A stretch of DNA of 64,000 nt. It comes from Nannocystis exedens (GTDB taxonomy: Bacteria; Myxococcota_A; Polyangia; Polyangiales; Polyangiaceae). The translations under genes were made by a program, and so were the position numbers. A model generated the notes under the pieces. It was not told the DNA's origin and made no database searches. It saw nothing but the letters and a program-made list of their open reading frames with translations. The stretch is from positions 87,171 to 151,170 of the forward strand of contig CAMAVR010000002.1 of NCBI GenBank assembly GCA_945861885.1, given 5' to 3'. Positions 8,235 to 17,126 of this stretch are shown in pieces (the first letter of the stretch is position 1; every line of letters starts with the position of its first letter).

Positions 8235-8260
8235 TGTCATCCTGAGCGGAGCGAAGGATC
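8235..8260. repeat. Dispersed intergenic motif of the TGTCATCCTGAGCG...GAAGGATC type
   Basis: The segment begins TGTCATCCTGAGCGGAGCGA and ends AGGATC. I recognise this imperfect inverted repeat (CCTGAGCG.../...GAAGG) from intergenic regions of many unrelated bacterial genomes, where it behaves as a REP-like dispersed element. It lies just beyond the 3' end of the glutamate dehydrogenase gene and could act as a transcript end or be an inert repeat. Confidence 0.5.
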
Positions 8261-8285
8261 CCGCAAGTCTCTGTAGCGAACGATC

Positions 8286-9665
8286 TTACGGGAAGATCTC
8301 GCGCTCTTTGTAGACGGTTTCGATTCGCTGAAGCGCGAGCCCGTAGGCTGCGAGGCGCATGTCGATTTTCTTTTGTCGCGCGACTTCACTGACTTCGCGG
8401 TACGCGCGCTTCATCGCGACTTCGAGCTTCTCGTCGACTTCTTCGACCGTCCAACGCTCGGACCGTTTGTTTTGCACCCACTCGTAGTAGCTCACAGTGA
8501 CGCCCCCGGAGTTTGCGAGCACGTCGGGGAGAATCGCTATCCCCTTGTCGAGCAGCACTCTCTCTCCTTCGGGACTTGTGGGCCCATTCGCCCCTTCGAC
8601 GACGAGTCTCGCCTGAATGACGCTGGCTTCGGGTAGCCCGATCTGATTTTCAAGCGCGCATGGTGCGAAGATATCGACCTTCATTCCGAAAAAGTCTTCG
8701 CGCGAAATCGGCTTGCCACCGGGATAGCCGGCGATCGAGCCGTTCGCTTGTACCCAGTCTTGCAGCTTGTGCGCGTTGAACCCTTCAGGGTTCAACATGT
8801 AGCCGGAGTGATCGCCGACGGCGACCGTCGACACGCCGAGGCGCGACAGGATGACCGCCGCGTTCGACCCGACGTTACCAAACCCTTGTACGGCCATCGT
8901 CGACCCTTCGAGATCGAACCCGTGCTCTTTGGCCCACTCGATGATGCAATAGACCATCCCCTGGCCGGTTGCTTTTTCGCGACCGAGCGTCCCGCCGCTC
9001 GCGACTGGCTTGCCGGTCACGACGCCGCGGACGCTCTGCTTTTGCGCGCTGCCGACCATGTTCGAATAGGTGTCCATCATCCACGCCATGATCTTTGAAT
9101 TCGTCCCGACATCGGGCGCGGGGATGTCGTACTCAGGGCCGATATTTTCGCCCAAGGCGTGGGTAAACCGCCTTGTAATTCGTTGAAGTTCGGCAGGTGA
9201 TACGGCGCGCGGATCAAACTTGATCCCCCCCTTGCCGCCGCCGAACGGCAGACGCATGAGTGCGGACTTCCACGTCATCATCGCGGCGAGCGCTTTCACG
9301 TCGTCGAGCGACACTTGGAGGTGGTAGCGAATACCCCCTTTAAACGGGCCAAGCAGGTTATTGTGTTGAACGCGATAGCCCTTGAACAGGCGCACTTCAC
9401 CGGTATCCATCGTCACCGGGAAGTTCACAATCAGCTCGTTTTTTGGCTGACTCAAGATTGTCTGAACGAACGGCGCGATATCAAAAATTTTTCCGGCGCG
9501 ATCGAGGTAGTCGGAAACGACGCGGTAGAAGTCGTACTCTTTTGGCGCGCCAGACAGGTTCCGCGATGACGACGGCGGCACCGGGACGCTGCGCGAAGCG
9601 CCGCTTGACGCATCGGCGGGAGATGAGAGTTTCGATGTACGAATGCCGGGATTCTTCATTGACAT
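8286..9665 (-). CDS. gdhA: Glutamate dehydrogenase (Glu/Leu/Phe/Val family)
   Basis: A 459-residue enzyme from the ATG at 9665. It interconverts glutamate and 2-oxoglutarate plus ammonia. The substrate-binding block GPFKGGIRYH and the catalytic-Lys block LPFGGGKGGIKFDP are intact, as are the PDVGT loop and the Rossmann motif VQGFGNVGS. Other blocks (EGANGPTSPEG, LANSGGVTVSYYEWVQN) place it with the hexameric, GudB-like enzymes. An N-terminal extension of roughly 45 residues is rich in Ser and Pro and absent from the usual 410-430-residue enzymes. The start is therefore uncertain: no good ribosome site is visible, and the frame stays open up to 9701. Confidence 0.93.
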   Translation of the reverse strand: MSMKNPGIRTSKLSSPADASSGASRSVPVPPSSSRNLSGAPKEYDFYRVVSDYLDRAGKIFDIAPFVQTILSQPKNELIVNFPVTMDTGEVRLFKGYRVQHNNLLGPFKGGIRYHLQVSLDDVKALAAMMTWKSALMRLPFGGGKGGIKFDPRAVSPAELQRITRRFTHALGENIGPEYDIPAPDVGTNSKIMAWMMDTYSNMVGSAQKQSVRGVVTGKPVASGGTLGREKATGQGMVYCIIEWAKEHGFDLEGSTMAVQGFGNVGSNAAVILSRLGVSTVAVGDHSGYMLNPEGFNAHKLQDWVQANGSIAGYPGGKPISREDFFGMKVDIFAPCALENQIGLPEASVIQARLVVEGANGPTSPEGERVLLDKGIAILPDVLANSGGVTVSYYEWVQNKRSERWTVEEVDEKLEVAMKRAYREVSEVARQKKIDMRLAAYGLALQRIETVYKEREIFP

Positions 9666-9736
9666 GCTTATGTCGACGCGAAGCGTCACCTCTGGCCCCA
9701 CTTTTGGAGCGTTGCGGACTAAGGGCTCAAATCAAA

Positions 9737-10549
9737 CTAGGTGCACCATAACGTGTACAAATAGACCGTTGTACCGGTGAGAAGTAAGGCATCGACCCGA
9801 TCAAGGATACCGCCGTGACCAGGGACGATGTGCCCCGAGTCTTTGACCCCCGTCGAGCGTTTTATCAAGGACTCTGAGAGGTCGCCAAGTTGTCCGAGCA
9901 TCGCCGCAACCAATCCGAGTGGGATAGCGTGGGAGAGTGGTATCGAAGGCAAAAACCAAAAATGCGCAATGATCGCGCCGATTACCGCCGCAACAATGCC
10001 GCCAATCGAGCCTTCTACCGTCTTCTTGGGAGACACGCGCTCGTATAACTTTTTACGGCCAAAAAATCGGCCGGCGAAATAAGCGCCGGTATCGCTGAAC
10101 CACGCGAACATCAGCGCCAGGACGACATAGCTCGGCCCGTCTCCGGCGACATCGCGGCGTATCACCGCAAGGAGCGTCAGCGGTACCGCGATGAAGAGTG
10201 GCCCCAATCCGAGCGCACAACAGCGCAATGCCGCGGTCCGGATATCGCCGAGGCGCCATAGGGTCACAAGCGGCGCGAGGACCGGTATAGCGACAAACGC
10301 GCTCAGTGGGAGGCGAGGATCGGCCTCACCACAATAGACCGCAAGCGATGCGATCGCCGATAAGACCACGCCCGCGGCTTGCGCGGGGCGGTCGCCCGGG
10401 TGGGTCATCGTAAAAAACTCATACGACCCGATTAACGCGGCCGGGAAAACAAGAGCATAAAATGCCAAAGGCGGTGCCCTGTAGAGAAGCGCGAGAATGA
10501 TTGGGGCGCCGACGGCGGCGGTCGCCACACGGGCGAGAAGGTTCGACAT
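9737..10549 (-). CDS. cdsA: Phosphatidate cytidylyltransferase
   Basis: A 270-residue, multi-spanning membrane enzyme that makes CDP-diacylglycerol from phosphatidate and CTP, the entry to phospholipid synthesis. The start at 10549 (MSNLLARVATA) is chosen over longer frames that run into uppS. About seven or eight hydrophobic segments are visible. The family signature is near the C-terminus: DTGAYFAGRFFG, SPKKTVEGSIGG, then RSTGVKDSGHIVPGHGGILDRVDAL, containing the metal-binding Asp residues. It follows uppS by 25 bp on the same strand, the common uppS-cdsA order. Confidence 0.95.
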   Translation of the reverse strand: MSNLLARVATAAVGAPIILALLYRAPPLAFYALVFPAALIGSYEFFTMTHPGDRPAQAAGVVLSAIASLAVYCGEADPRLPLSAFVAIPVLAPLVTLWRLGDIRTAALRCCALGLGPLFIAVPLTLLAVIRRDVAGDGPSYVVLALMFAWFSDTGAYFAGRFFGRKKLYERVSPKKTVEGSIGGIVAAVIGAIIAHFWFLPSIPLSHAIPLGLVAAMLGQLGDLSESLIKRSTGVKDSGHIVPGHGGILDRVDALLLTGTTVYLYTLWCT

Positions 10550-10574
10550 TTGATAGGACTTACGCCAAGTTGGC

Positions 10575-11324
10575 TCAGATTGCGATGCGTGTGACAGTTG
10601 CGCCGGACCCAACAAGACCGAAACGGCGCTCTCGCAACTGATAGGAAGCGATCGCTTCATGGAGGTCGGCCTCACTGAAGTCAGGCCATAAAACGTCAGC
10701 AAAATGTAGCTCCGCGTACGCAAGACCGTAGAGCAAAAAATTGCTGATGCGACGTTCGCCGCCGGTGCGAATTACCAGATCGGGGTCGCCTGACTTGAGG
10801 CTTGGCATCAGGCTATGCATCGTCTCAGGCGTGACGTCCTCCGGGTCGATGTCTCCGGAAACCGCTCGTCGCGCGATCTCTTTCGCCGCGTCGGCGATCT
10901 CTTCGCGACCGCCGTAACTCAATGCGAGCGTCAGCGTCATCTGCGAATTGTCTGATGTTTCGCGACGAAGCGGGTCGAGAACGGCGCGGACAAGCGCGGG
11001 GAGGCGCCCCAAGTTTCCTACGGCGTTGAGGCGGATGCCGTTTTCCAAAATTTCGTTTCGCTCGCTTAGCAAATAGTCTCGAAGCAGCCCCATGAGCGCG
11101 TCGACTTCATCTTCGGGGCGCGCCCAGTTTTGCTCGCTAAATGCGTAGAGCGTTAGCGCTTTTAGGCCAAGACGCCTCGCGGCGCGGACAATGCGGCGCA
11201 CCGCTTTTGACCCTTCGCGGTGACCCGCAGCGCGCGGCAATCCACGCAGCTGAGCCCACCGGCCGTTGCCATCCATAATAATTGCGACATGCGAAGGGAG
11301 ATTTCGAGCTTCAACGAGTCCCAT
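10575..11324 (-). CDS. uppS: Isoprenyl (undecaprenyl) diphosphate synthase
   Basis: A 249-residue cis-prenyltransferase that elongates farnesyl diphosphate to the C55 carrier used for peptidoglycan and O-antigen. The catalytic block is HVAIIMDGNGRWA with the essential Asp, followed by GHREGS, LTLYAFSEQNW, and the C-terminal RTGGERRISNFLLY and LWPDF blocks. Length is normal. It is the first gene of a two-gene unit with cdsA. dxr and rseP, often next in this operon, are not present here. Confidence 0.96.
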   Translation of the reverse strand: MGLVEARNLPSHVAIIMDGNGRWAQLRGLPRAAGHREGSKAVRRIVRAARRLGLKALTLYAFSEQNWARPEDEVDALMGLLRDYLLSERNEILENGIRLNAVGNLGRLPALVRAVLDPLRRETSDNSQMTLTLALSYGGREEIADAAKEIARRAVSGDIDPEDVTPETMHSLMPSLKSGDPDLVIRTGGERRISNFLLYGLAYAELHFADVLWPDFSEADLHEAIASYQLRERRFGLVGSGATVTRIAI

Positions 11325-11408
11325 TAGACCGCCTGCGGGGTACCATGGCTGCAGCGAACATCCAACGGAATTTAGCAGCTGGCTCTGGCGGTGCTATCGG
11401 GAGAGGCA

Positions 11409-12623
11409 ATGATTGGAACAAAAGTGCATCTTCGCGTGCGGATGGGGGCCCATGACGCGCATTACGCGGGGGAATTAGTTGATGGGGCTCGAATTTTAGC
11501 CCTTTTTGGCGATTTGGCGACCGAACTGCTGATTGCTATTGACGGCGATGAGGGGCTTTTTAGGGCTTACGAGTCGATCGATTTCTTAGCGCCAGTGTTT
11601 TCTGGCGACTACATCGAGGCCACGGCCGAGCTTGTGCGTCTCGGCGCAACCAGTCGACAAATGCGTTTCGAAGCGCGCAAAGTTGTGACGAACGTGCGCA
11701 AAAATGGAGTCGCCACGAGCGCCGGCGATCGACTTGCCGACCCGGTCGTCGTGTGCCGTGCCGTCGGCACATGCGTCACGCCAAAAGAGCTTCAGCGTCG
11801 CGTCGTGGAGGCACCCGATCTTATTTTAACTGCCGCCATCGTCGGCGCCGAAATCACGCGCGCACAGACTCCGCATTTGCCGATTTCACCGCGTGAAATC
11901 GCTGACGAAGCGGCTCGATGCCGCGATGCCGGCGCATCGGTCATTCATCTGCACGTCCGCAATCCGGACGGGACGCCGTCGCAATCGTCGAAGCTCTTCG
12001 GCGAAGCGATCGCGGCGATTCGCGACAAGACAGATGTGATTATTCAGACGTCGACCGGGGGTGCGGTCGGGATGTCGATCGACGAGCGTGTAGGTCCGCT
12101 TCAATGCCGCCCCGAAATGGCGACACTCAATTGCGGGACGCTCAATTTTGGCGACGATGTGTTCGTCAACACGCGCCCTGAAATTCGAGATTTAGCCGCA
12201 CGAATTCGCGCCGCCGGGAGCATTGCTGAGCTCGAGTGTTACGAAGTAGGGCACGTCGAAGAGGGGCTTCGACTTGCCGCCGAGGGAGTGATCTCGGCGC
12301 CCCTGCATTTTCAATTTGTTCTCGGTGTCCCCGGTGGAATAGGCGCAACTGAAGGGGCCGTGCAGTTTATGCGCAGTCTAATTCCGGCGGGTGCGACGTG
12401 GGGCGTGGCGGCGGTTGGGCGCTATCAACAAGCGATGACGGAGCTCGCAATGCGCCTGGGTGGTCATGCGCGCGTCGGCCTCGAAGACAATATCTATCTT
12501 TCGAAGGGAATTCTGTCCGAAGGGAGCGCGCCTCTTGTGAAGCGGGCGGCGGAGTATGCGAAAACGATCGGCCGGCGGGTCGTCGAACCGGAGCGCGCGC
12601 GAGAACTTCTTGGCGTGAAGTAG
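11409..12623 (+). CDS. Kal-Kce fusion: 3-aminobutyryl-CoA ammonia-lyase plus 3-keto-5-aminohexanoate cleavage enzyme
   Basis: A 404-residue two-domain protein. The ATG at 11409 is chosen because GGGAGAGG ends just upstream; a GTG at 11391 is in frame. Residues 1 to about 128 form a hot-dog domain with the Kal-like blocks [36 protein letters not shown] and QMRFEARKV. Residues from about 135 to the end form a BKACE/Kce TIM barrel with the zinc-binding block [11 protein letters not shown] and the QTSTGG and LNCGTLNFG blocks. In lysine fermentation, Kce joins 3-keto-5-aminohexanoate with acetyl-CoA to give 3-aminobutyryl-CoA and acetoacetate, and Kal removes ammonia to give crotonyl-CoA. The two consecutive steps are thus on one chain. 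The other pathway genes (kamA, kamDE, kdd) are not in the window. Confidence 0.8.
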   Translation: MIGTKVHLRVRMGAHDAHYAGELVDGARILALFGDLATELLIAIDGDEGLFRAYESIDFLAPVFSGDYIEATAELVRLGATSRQMRFEARKVVTNVRKNGVATSAGDRLADPVVVCRAVGTCVTPKELQRRVVEAPDLILTAAIVGAEITRAQTPHLPISPREIADEAARCRDAGASVIHLHVRNPDGTPSQSSKLFGEAIAAIRDKTDVIIQTSTGGAVGMSIDERVGPLQCRPEMATLNCGTLNFGDDVFVNTRPEIRDLAARIRAAGSIAELECYEVGHVEEGLRLAAEGVISAPLHFQFVLGVPGGIGATEGAVQFMRSLIPAGATWGVAAVGRYQQAMTELAMRLGGHARVGLEDNIYLSKGILSEGSAPLVKRAAEYAKTIGRRVVEPERARELLGVK

Positions 12624-12625
12624 AA

Positions 12626-13750
12626 ATGGACACGCCCTATTATTTCTACGACCTGGGCCTTTTGCGGCGCACTCTTGAGGCGGTTCGCAGCGAAGCTGAC
12701 GCGTTTAATTTTCGCGTTCACTACGCTCTTAAAGCAAATTCAAATCCGAAATTGCTTTCGATCATTCGTGCGTACAATTTGGGCGCCGATTGCGTCAGCG
12801 GAAACGAAATTGCGCGCGCACTGGAAGTCGGATTTGCTCCGCCCGACATCGTATTCGCCGGGGTGGGGAAGACCGACGCAGAAATCGCGTACGGATTAAA
12901 TCACGATATATTTTGCTTCAATTGCGAGTCGCTTCAAGAGCTCGAAGTGATCGATGCAATCGCAGCGAGCCTCGGAAAATGCGCGAATGTTGCGCTTCGT
13001 ATTAATCCAAATATCGACGCTGAAACGCATCACCACATCACCACCGGGCTAAACGACAACAAGTTCGGGATTGGAATTGGAGACCTCGGAGAAGCGTGCG
13101 ATTTGGCGCGCCGTCTGACGCACATCAAGATGAATGCGATTCATCTTCATGTCGGTTCGCAAATTACGAACTTCTCTGTGTTTTTCGATTTGTGCGTTTG
13201 CGTGAACGAGCTTCAGCGATTTTTTGAGCAGCAGAATATCGTGCTTGAGCACATCAATTTGGGGGGCGGATTGGGTGTCGACTATCTCGAGCCAGACACG
13301 CACGCAATCGCCGATTTTAGAGGCTATTTTTCGCTGTTCGATAAGGCCCTCGAACGTCGAAAAAACCAGCAAGTTCATTTCGAACTGGGGCGTTCAATTG
13401 TTGCGCAATGTGGCAGTTTGATGAGCCGCGTTTTGTACGTCAAAAAGACGCAGGCGACCGAGTTTGTCGTGATCGATGCCGGAATGACAGAGCTCTTGCG
13501 TCCGGCGCTTTATCAGGCTGTTCACCTCATCGAGAATATTTCGAGAGTCGGTGAAGCGAACGAGCGCAAGTACAACATCGTTGGTCCGATTTGCGAGTCG
13601 TCGGACTGTTTCGGCAAAGACGTCTCGCTTCCAAAAACAGAACGCGGCGACCTGATAGCGATTCGAAGCACCGGCGCGTACGGCGAAACAATGGCGTCGG
13701 AATACAATTTGCGTTCAAAAGCAAAAGCGTTTTATTCGCCCGAGCCCTAG
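12626..13750 (+). CDS. lysA: Diaminopimelate decarboxylase (LysA-type PLP decarboxylase)
   Basis: A 374-residue fold-type III PLP enzyme that decarboxylates meso-diaminopimelate to lysine. The PLP lysine lies in VHYALKANSNP near the N-terminus. Further blocks are GADCVSGNEI, HLHVGSQI, the phosphate-binding loop NLGGGLGVDY, and CESSDCFGKD with the partner-subunit cysteine. The ATG at 12626 is 2 bases after the Kal-Kce stop, so the two genes are coupled. The sequence reads more like the short, Bacteroidota-type LysA than like proteobacterial ones, and local base composition appears more AT-rich, so gene transfer is possible. Other members of the family act on carboxynorspermidine or arginine, but the blocks fit LysA best. 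Confidence 0.85.
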   Translation: MDTPYYFYDLGLLRRTLEAVRSEADAFNFRVHYALKANSNPKLLSIIRAYNLGADCVSGNEIARALEVGFAPPDIVFAGVGKTDAEIAYGLNHDIFCFNCESLQELEVIDAIAASLGKCANVALRINPNIDAETHHHITTGLNDNKFGIGIGDLGEACDLARRLTHIKMNAIHLHVGSQITNFSVFFDLCVCVNELQRFFEQQNIVLEHINLGGGLGVDYLEPDTHAIADFRGYFSLFDKALERRKNQQVHFELGRSIVAQCGSLMSRVLYVKKTQATEFVVIDAGMTELLRPALYQAVHLIENISRVGEANERKYNIVGPICESSDCFGKDVSLPKTERGDLIAIRSTGAYGETMASEYNLRSKAKAFYSPEP

Positions 13751-13751
13751 C

Positions 13752-15626
13752 TTACGGCGAGCTTGGGGGGAACGTGTCGATTGTCTGATCTTTAACCGGA
13801 ATCCAAATTGTAAATTGCGTGCCGGTGCTCGGCGCGTTCGTAGCTTCAATTGTTCCGCGATGAAGCTCTAAAATTGACCGCGCGAGCGACAGTCCGAGGC
13901 CAAGGCTTCCATGCTGTCGTGCCCGTTCCGGGTATTTGAACGCTTCAAATATTTTCTCAAGCTCCGAATCGGCAATTCCTGGCGGAGGTACTTCAACGTC
14001 AAGTCGGAGTCGATCGGTCGGCGAGGGGACGGTCGCGCGAACAAGCAATGTGCCGTGTTGAACAAACCGAGCTGCCGTGAGAATCACCGCCGCAAGTGCC
14101 TGAACGATTCGCGTTGGATCGACGAGAACCGATGGCGCGTCCTGAGAAATTTCGCCGACGAGGCTCACGCCGCTCTCTTGGACGAGATTGCGCGCTTCTT
14201 GGAGTGCTTGCGTCACCAGTTCGCCAGGCTTTGTCATTTCTCGGCCGAGAACGAGCGCCCCTGCTTCCACACGGCCTGCGTCGAGAATCGTTTGCAGAAG
14301 ATGAAGCAGCTCGCGCCCGCGCTGCTCGATAATCGCAATACTCTGACGCTGTGGATGCGTCATCGGGTGCCTCGAAGCAAGCGCCGCAAATCCCAAAATT
14401 GCGTTCAACGGCGCTTTCAAGTCGTGGCTCATTGATGCCAAAAATAGGCCGCGCATCCGTTCGGTTGACGCGCGCGCTTCAATCGCGCGTTCTTGAGCCG
14501 CTGCAAATTCGCGAAAAACGTCACCCAATTGATCGACGGAATTTGTCAAATTCGCAACGCAGTTAAACCGCGCGTCGCGCCTCAGTCGCGCGCCGCGAAG
14601 AACATCTTCGACGCCGATCCCTTGAACGCTTCGTGTCGCCAACGTCACGTCGGCAGCAAACGCGGCCCCTACCCGCGAACCGAGACCGGCGGCAAGGGCG
14701 GTCGCTGCAAGTGTGAGCAAGAGGTAAATCCCAGACACTGGGTCGGTCGGCCGCCGGCCGAACACAATGGTCGCATGCCCCTCGTCGAGCGGGACTGTGA
14801 GCCGCGTGTCACGTTCCGTGCGCTCTGCTCGGAACATCGCCGGCATCGGGCTCGCGTTTAGCTGAAACCCGAAATGGCGCGCTTCCGCAATCGCTTCGTT
14901 GCGGCCAGCCACACTCCCATCGATGACCTCCATCGTCGACCGCGCAAGTTCCGTCGCCGATGTTTCGCGCGCTTCACGATTGAATACGCGCACGTGCGCG
15001 AGAACAAGAAGCGATGCTCCAAGTGCAACAAATGCGACGGAGAGTGCAACGGCGATCAGAATACGCGAGCGGACGCTCGACAACCGCCAATGCGAAAATT
15101 CAAGCATCGCGCGCGCCTGGCGGGCGGCTCCGATCGGCGCCAATTCAAGCACGTGCGAGACGGCGGCTCGCAGTGACACGTAGGCGGGGAGTGCGGCGAG
15201 ACTTCCGATTGTAACCAGCAGCGCATAGAGCGAAATCTGAGCGGGAAGGTCGGTTGTCGGCGGGCGAATTTGCGGCAAAAGCGTCGACGATGTGATGACA
15301 AATCCGGCAATAACGCCGATCACCGTAATGCGCGCGGGAAGAATATAAAGCGCAACGAGATCGCGAGGTGCCACGACGTCCGAGCCGAGGCTTAGGGCGT
15401 GCAAAAGTGGGCGAAGACGCCTCGTGAGAACCAGGATGATCACCGTGTTGCAAATGGCGATGGCAACCAGTACCGACACGCCAAGCGGCATGTTCGCATT
15501 GACCTGGCCCGAGTCGATCAAGAGAAGGTTCGGCGCAAATGCGCAAGCGATGATCCCCGTAATCGCAAGCAGCACGACTTGCCGAAAAATAAGCTGCGAT
15601 GTTAGTCGAAGCGCAGCGACGTTCAT
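13752..15626 (-). CDS. Membrane histidine kinase with degenerate ATP-binding domain
   Basis: A 624-residue protein. The N-terminal 170 residues hold about four membrane segments. A second membrane pair near residues 195-215 and 300-320 brackets an extracytoplasmic region. The dimerisation domain is intact with the phospho-acceptor block SMSHDLKAPLNAILGFA. The catalytic domain is degenerate: the two N-box Asn are replaced (ALAAVILTAARF), and the G1 box reads VEVPPPGI instead of DTGPGI. The G2 loop GSLGLGLSLA remains. It probably cannot bind or hydrolyse ATP normally and may act as a phospho-acceptor or pseudokinase partner of the kinase just upstream, with which its start overlaps by 4 bases. 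Confidence 0.8.
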   Translation of the reverse strand: MNVAALRLTSQLIFRQVVLLAITGIIACAFAPNLLLIDSGQVNANMPLGVSVLVAIAICNTVIILVLTRRLRPLLHALSLGSDVVAPRDLVALYILPARITVIGVIAGFVITSSTLLPQIRPPTTDLPAQISLYALLVTIGSLAALPAYVSLRAAVSHVLELAPIGAARQARAMLEFSHWRLSSVRSRILIAVALSVAFVALGASLLVLAHVRVFNREARETSATELARSTMEVIDGSVAGRNEAIAEARHFGFQLNASPMPAMFRAERTERDTRLTVPLDEGHATIVFGRRPTDPVSGIYLLLTLAATALAAGLGSRVGAAFAADVTLATRSVQGIGVEDVLRGARLRRDARFNCVANLTNSVDQLGDVFREFAAAQERAIEARASTERMRGLFLASMSHDLKAPLNAILGFAALASRHPMTHPQRQSIAIIEQRGRELLHLLQTILDAGRVEAGALVLGREMTKPGELVTQALQEARNLVQESGVSLVGEISQDAPSVLVDPTRIVQALAAVILTAARFVQHGTLLVRATVPSPTDRLRLDVEVPPPGIADSELEKIFEAFKYPERARQHGSLGLGLSLARSILELHRGTIEATNAPSTGTQFTIWIPVKDQTIDTFPPSSP

Positions 15627-17116
15627 GCTCGGTCAACCGCCGGTGGATGAGACGATGGTTCTCGCGAATCGGGGTTCGAATCCCATCGTGGGATGAGAAC
15701 GTTAAACGTCGACCCACGGCCGACTTCGCTCTCCAGATGGATCGACCCACCATGCATGACGACAAGACGTCGGGCGATCGCCAAACCGAGCCCTGTCCCG
15801 CGCCTTCGTCGGCGTTCGCTGACAGACTGCTTGTATTCCTCGAAAATCATCGCGCGTTCAGCCGGATCGATCCCCGGACCGGTGTCTCGCACACTGACGC
15901 AGCCAAACGCACCGTACGGCGACACGCTGACAACAATCTCACCACGCTGCGTAAATTTAGCTGCGTTGGAAACAACGTTGGTGATCACTTGCCGCACGCG
16001 ACGTGGATCTGCGTCGACAAAGACCCCCTGTTCCCCGTCGATCCGCACTTCAACGTCCCGCCCCGCGACCAGCCCTCCTGATTCGCGGACGACGTCGGCC
16101 GCCACTTCGAACAGGTCGACACAGGCACGCACGAGACGAAGTTGACCGCTTTCGAGGGCCGAAAATTCGAGCGTATCGTTGATCAAATCAAGAAGATGCT
16201 GACCCGAATCGCGAATCTGTTCGATTTCTTCGCGAGCGGAGCTTGAAAGCGGCCCGTCGACTTCGCTCAAAAGTACGTCGGCAAAACCGAGAATTGCGTT
16301 CAGCGGACTGCGAAGTTCGTGGCTAACGGCCGCCAAAAAACCAGAGCGATCGCGATCGGCGGCTCGCACGCGCGCCAAGTCCTGACGATAGATTAGCTCC
16401 GCGGCACCGAACCGCTCGACGAGCTCATTGAACGCGGCGGTCAGCGCGCCGACCTCGTCGAGAGCTCGAACGGGGACTGGTTCGCCTGTCGGTTCGGAGT
16501 GCACATGAGCCATCCCTTTGATGCGGTCGGTGACAAATTCAACGTCGCGAGCCGCGTCGTGCGCCATCGCGTATGCAACTGTTGCGGCGACGCCGACAAA
16601 TAGCGTGGTCAGCGCGATCAGTGCCTTGATGAGCGCGGGGCCCCCTTCCGGCGTGTTTGGAACGCGCACGAATGCGACCAAAACCGGCGCGCTGGGCGAT
16701 GCATCGAGGGCTGTTGTCGCGTATCGCGTATGCCCCAGCGCGGTCGACGTATCGCCTGCCGCCCGTCGCGCGATCTTTTTCAGCGTCGCTCGATCGGGCG
16801 TGCGAAGCGTTGCGTCGAGCAGTACTAGCCCGTCGCGCGTGATAAGAACGTATTCAGAGCCGGTTCGACGTGCGGCGAGCTGCATCGCGTCAAGGCGCGA
16901 CGCGGGTGGCAGGGCCGCGACGCGCGCCGCAACTGTCGCCGCAAGAACGCCCGCCTGCTCCGATGCGTGATCGTGGCTCGCTTGATCGAGATGGTGCACC
17001 CCCACAAGAAGGATCGCTATCGCAACGGCAATAGCAACGCCGACCACGACCAGCGGCGCGAGCGGCTGAAAGGGGAGCGACCGTTTCGCCGGCCTCTTGA
17101 ATCTCGGCGAGTTCAC
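15623..17116 (-). CDS. Membrane sensor histidine kinase
   Basis: A kinase of about 497 residues from the GTG at 17116; a GTG at 17165-17167 would overlap the thiolase gene by 41 bases. It has a Lys/Arg-rich cytoplasmic start, a first membrane segment (LVVVGVAIAVAIAILLVG), a periplasmic domain of about 120 residues, a second segment, a HAMP-like linker, the HisKA block AAVSHELRSPLNAILGFADVLL, an intact N box (QVITNVVSNAAKF), G1 DTGPGI and G2 GTGLGLAIA. It should autophosphorylate in response to an unknown envelope signal. No response regulator is adjacent. It overlaps the downstream degenerate kinase by ATGA. Confidence 0.88.
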   Translation of the reverse strand: MNSPRFKRPAKRSLPFQPLAPLVVVGVAIAVAIAILLVGVHHLDQASHDHASEQAGVLAATVAARVAALPPASRLDAMQLAARRTGSEYVLITRDGLVLLDATLRTPDRATLKKIARRAAGDTSTALGHTRYATTALDASPSAPVLVAFVRVPNTPEGGPALIKALIALTTLFVGVAATVAYAMAHDAARDVEFVTDRIKGMAHVHSEPTGEPVPVRALDEVGALTAAFNELVERFGAAELIYRQDLARVRAADRDRSGFLAAVSHELRSPLNAILGFADVLLSEVDGPLSSSAREEIEQIRDSGQHLLDLINDTLEFSALESGQLRLVRACVDLFEVAADVVRESGGLVAGRDVEVRIDGEQGVFVDADPRRVRQVITNVVSNAAKFTQRGEIVVSVSPYGAFGCVSVRDTGPGIDPAERAMIFEEYKQSVSERRRRRGTGLGLAIARRLVVMHGGSIHLESEVGRGSTFNVLIPRWDSNPDSREPSSHPPAVDRA

Positions 17117-17126
17117 TTTCTTTTGG

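Noticed and set aside
15669-15682. GGGGTTCGAATCCC, which looks like the T-arm of a tRNA
   Set aside because: No anticodon arm, D-arm or acceptor stem can be built on either strand around it, and it lies inside the 3' end of a well-supported histidine kinase gene.
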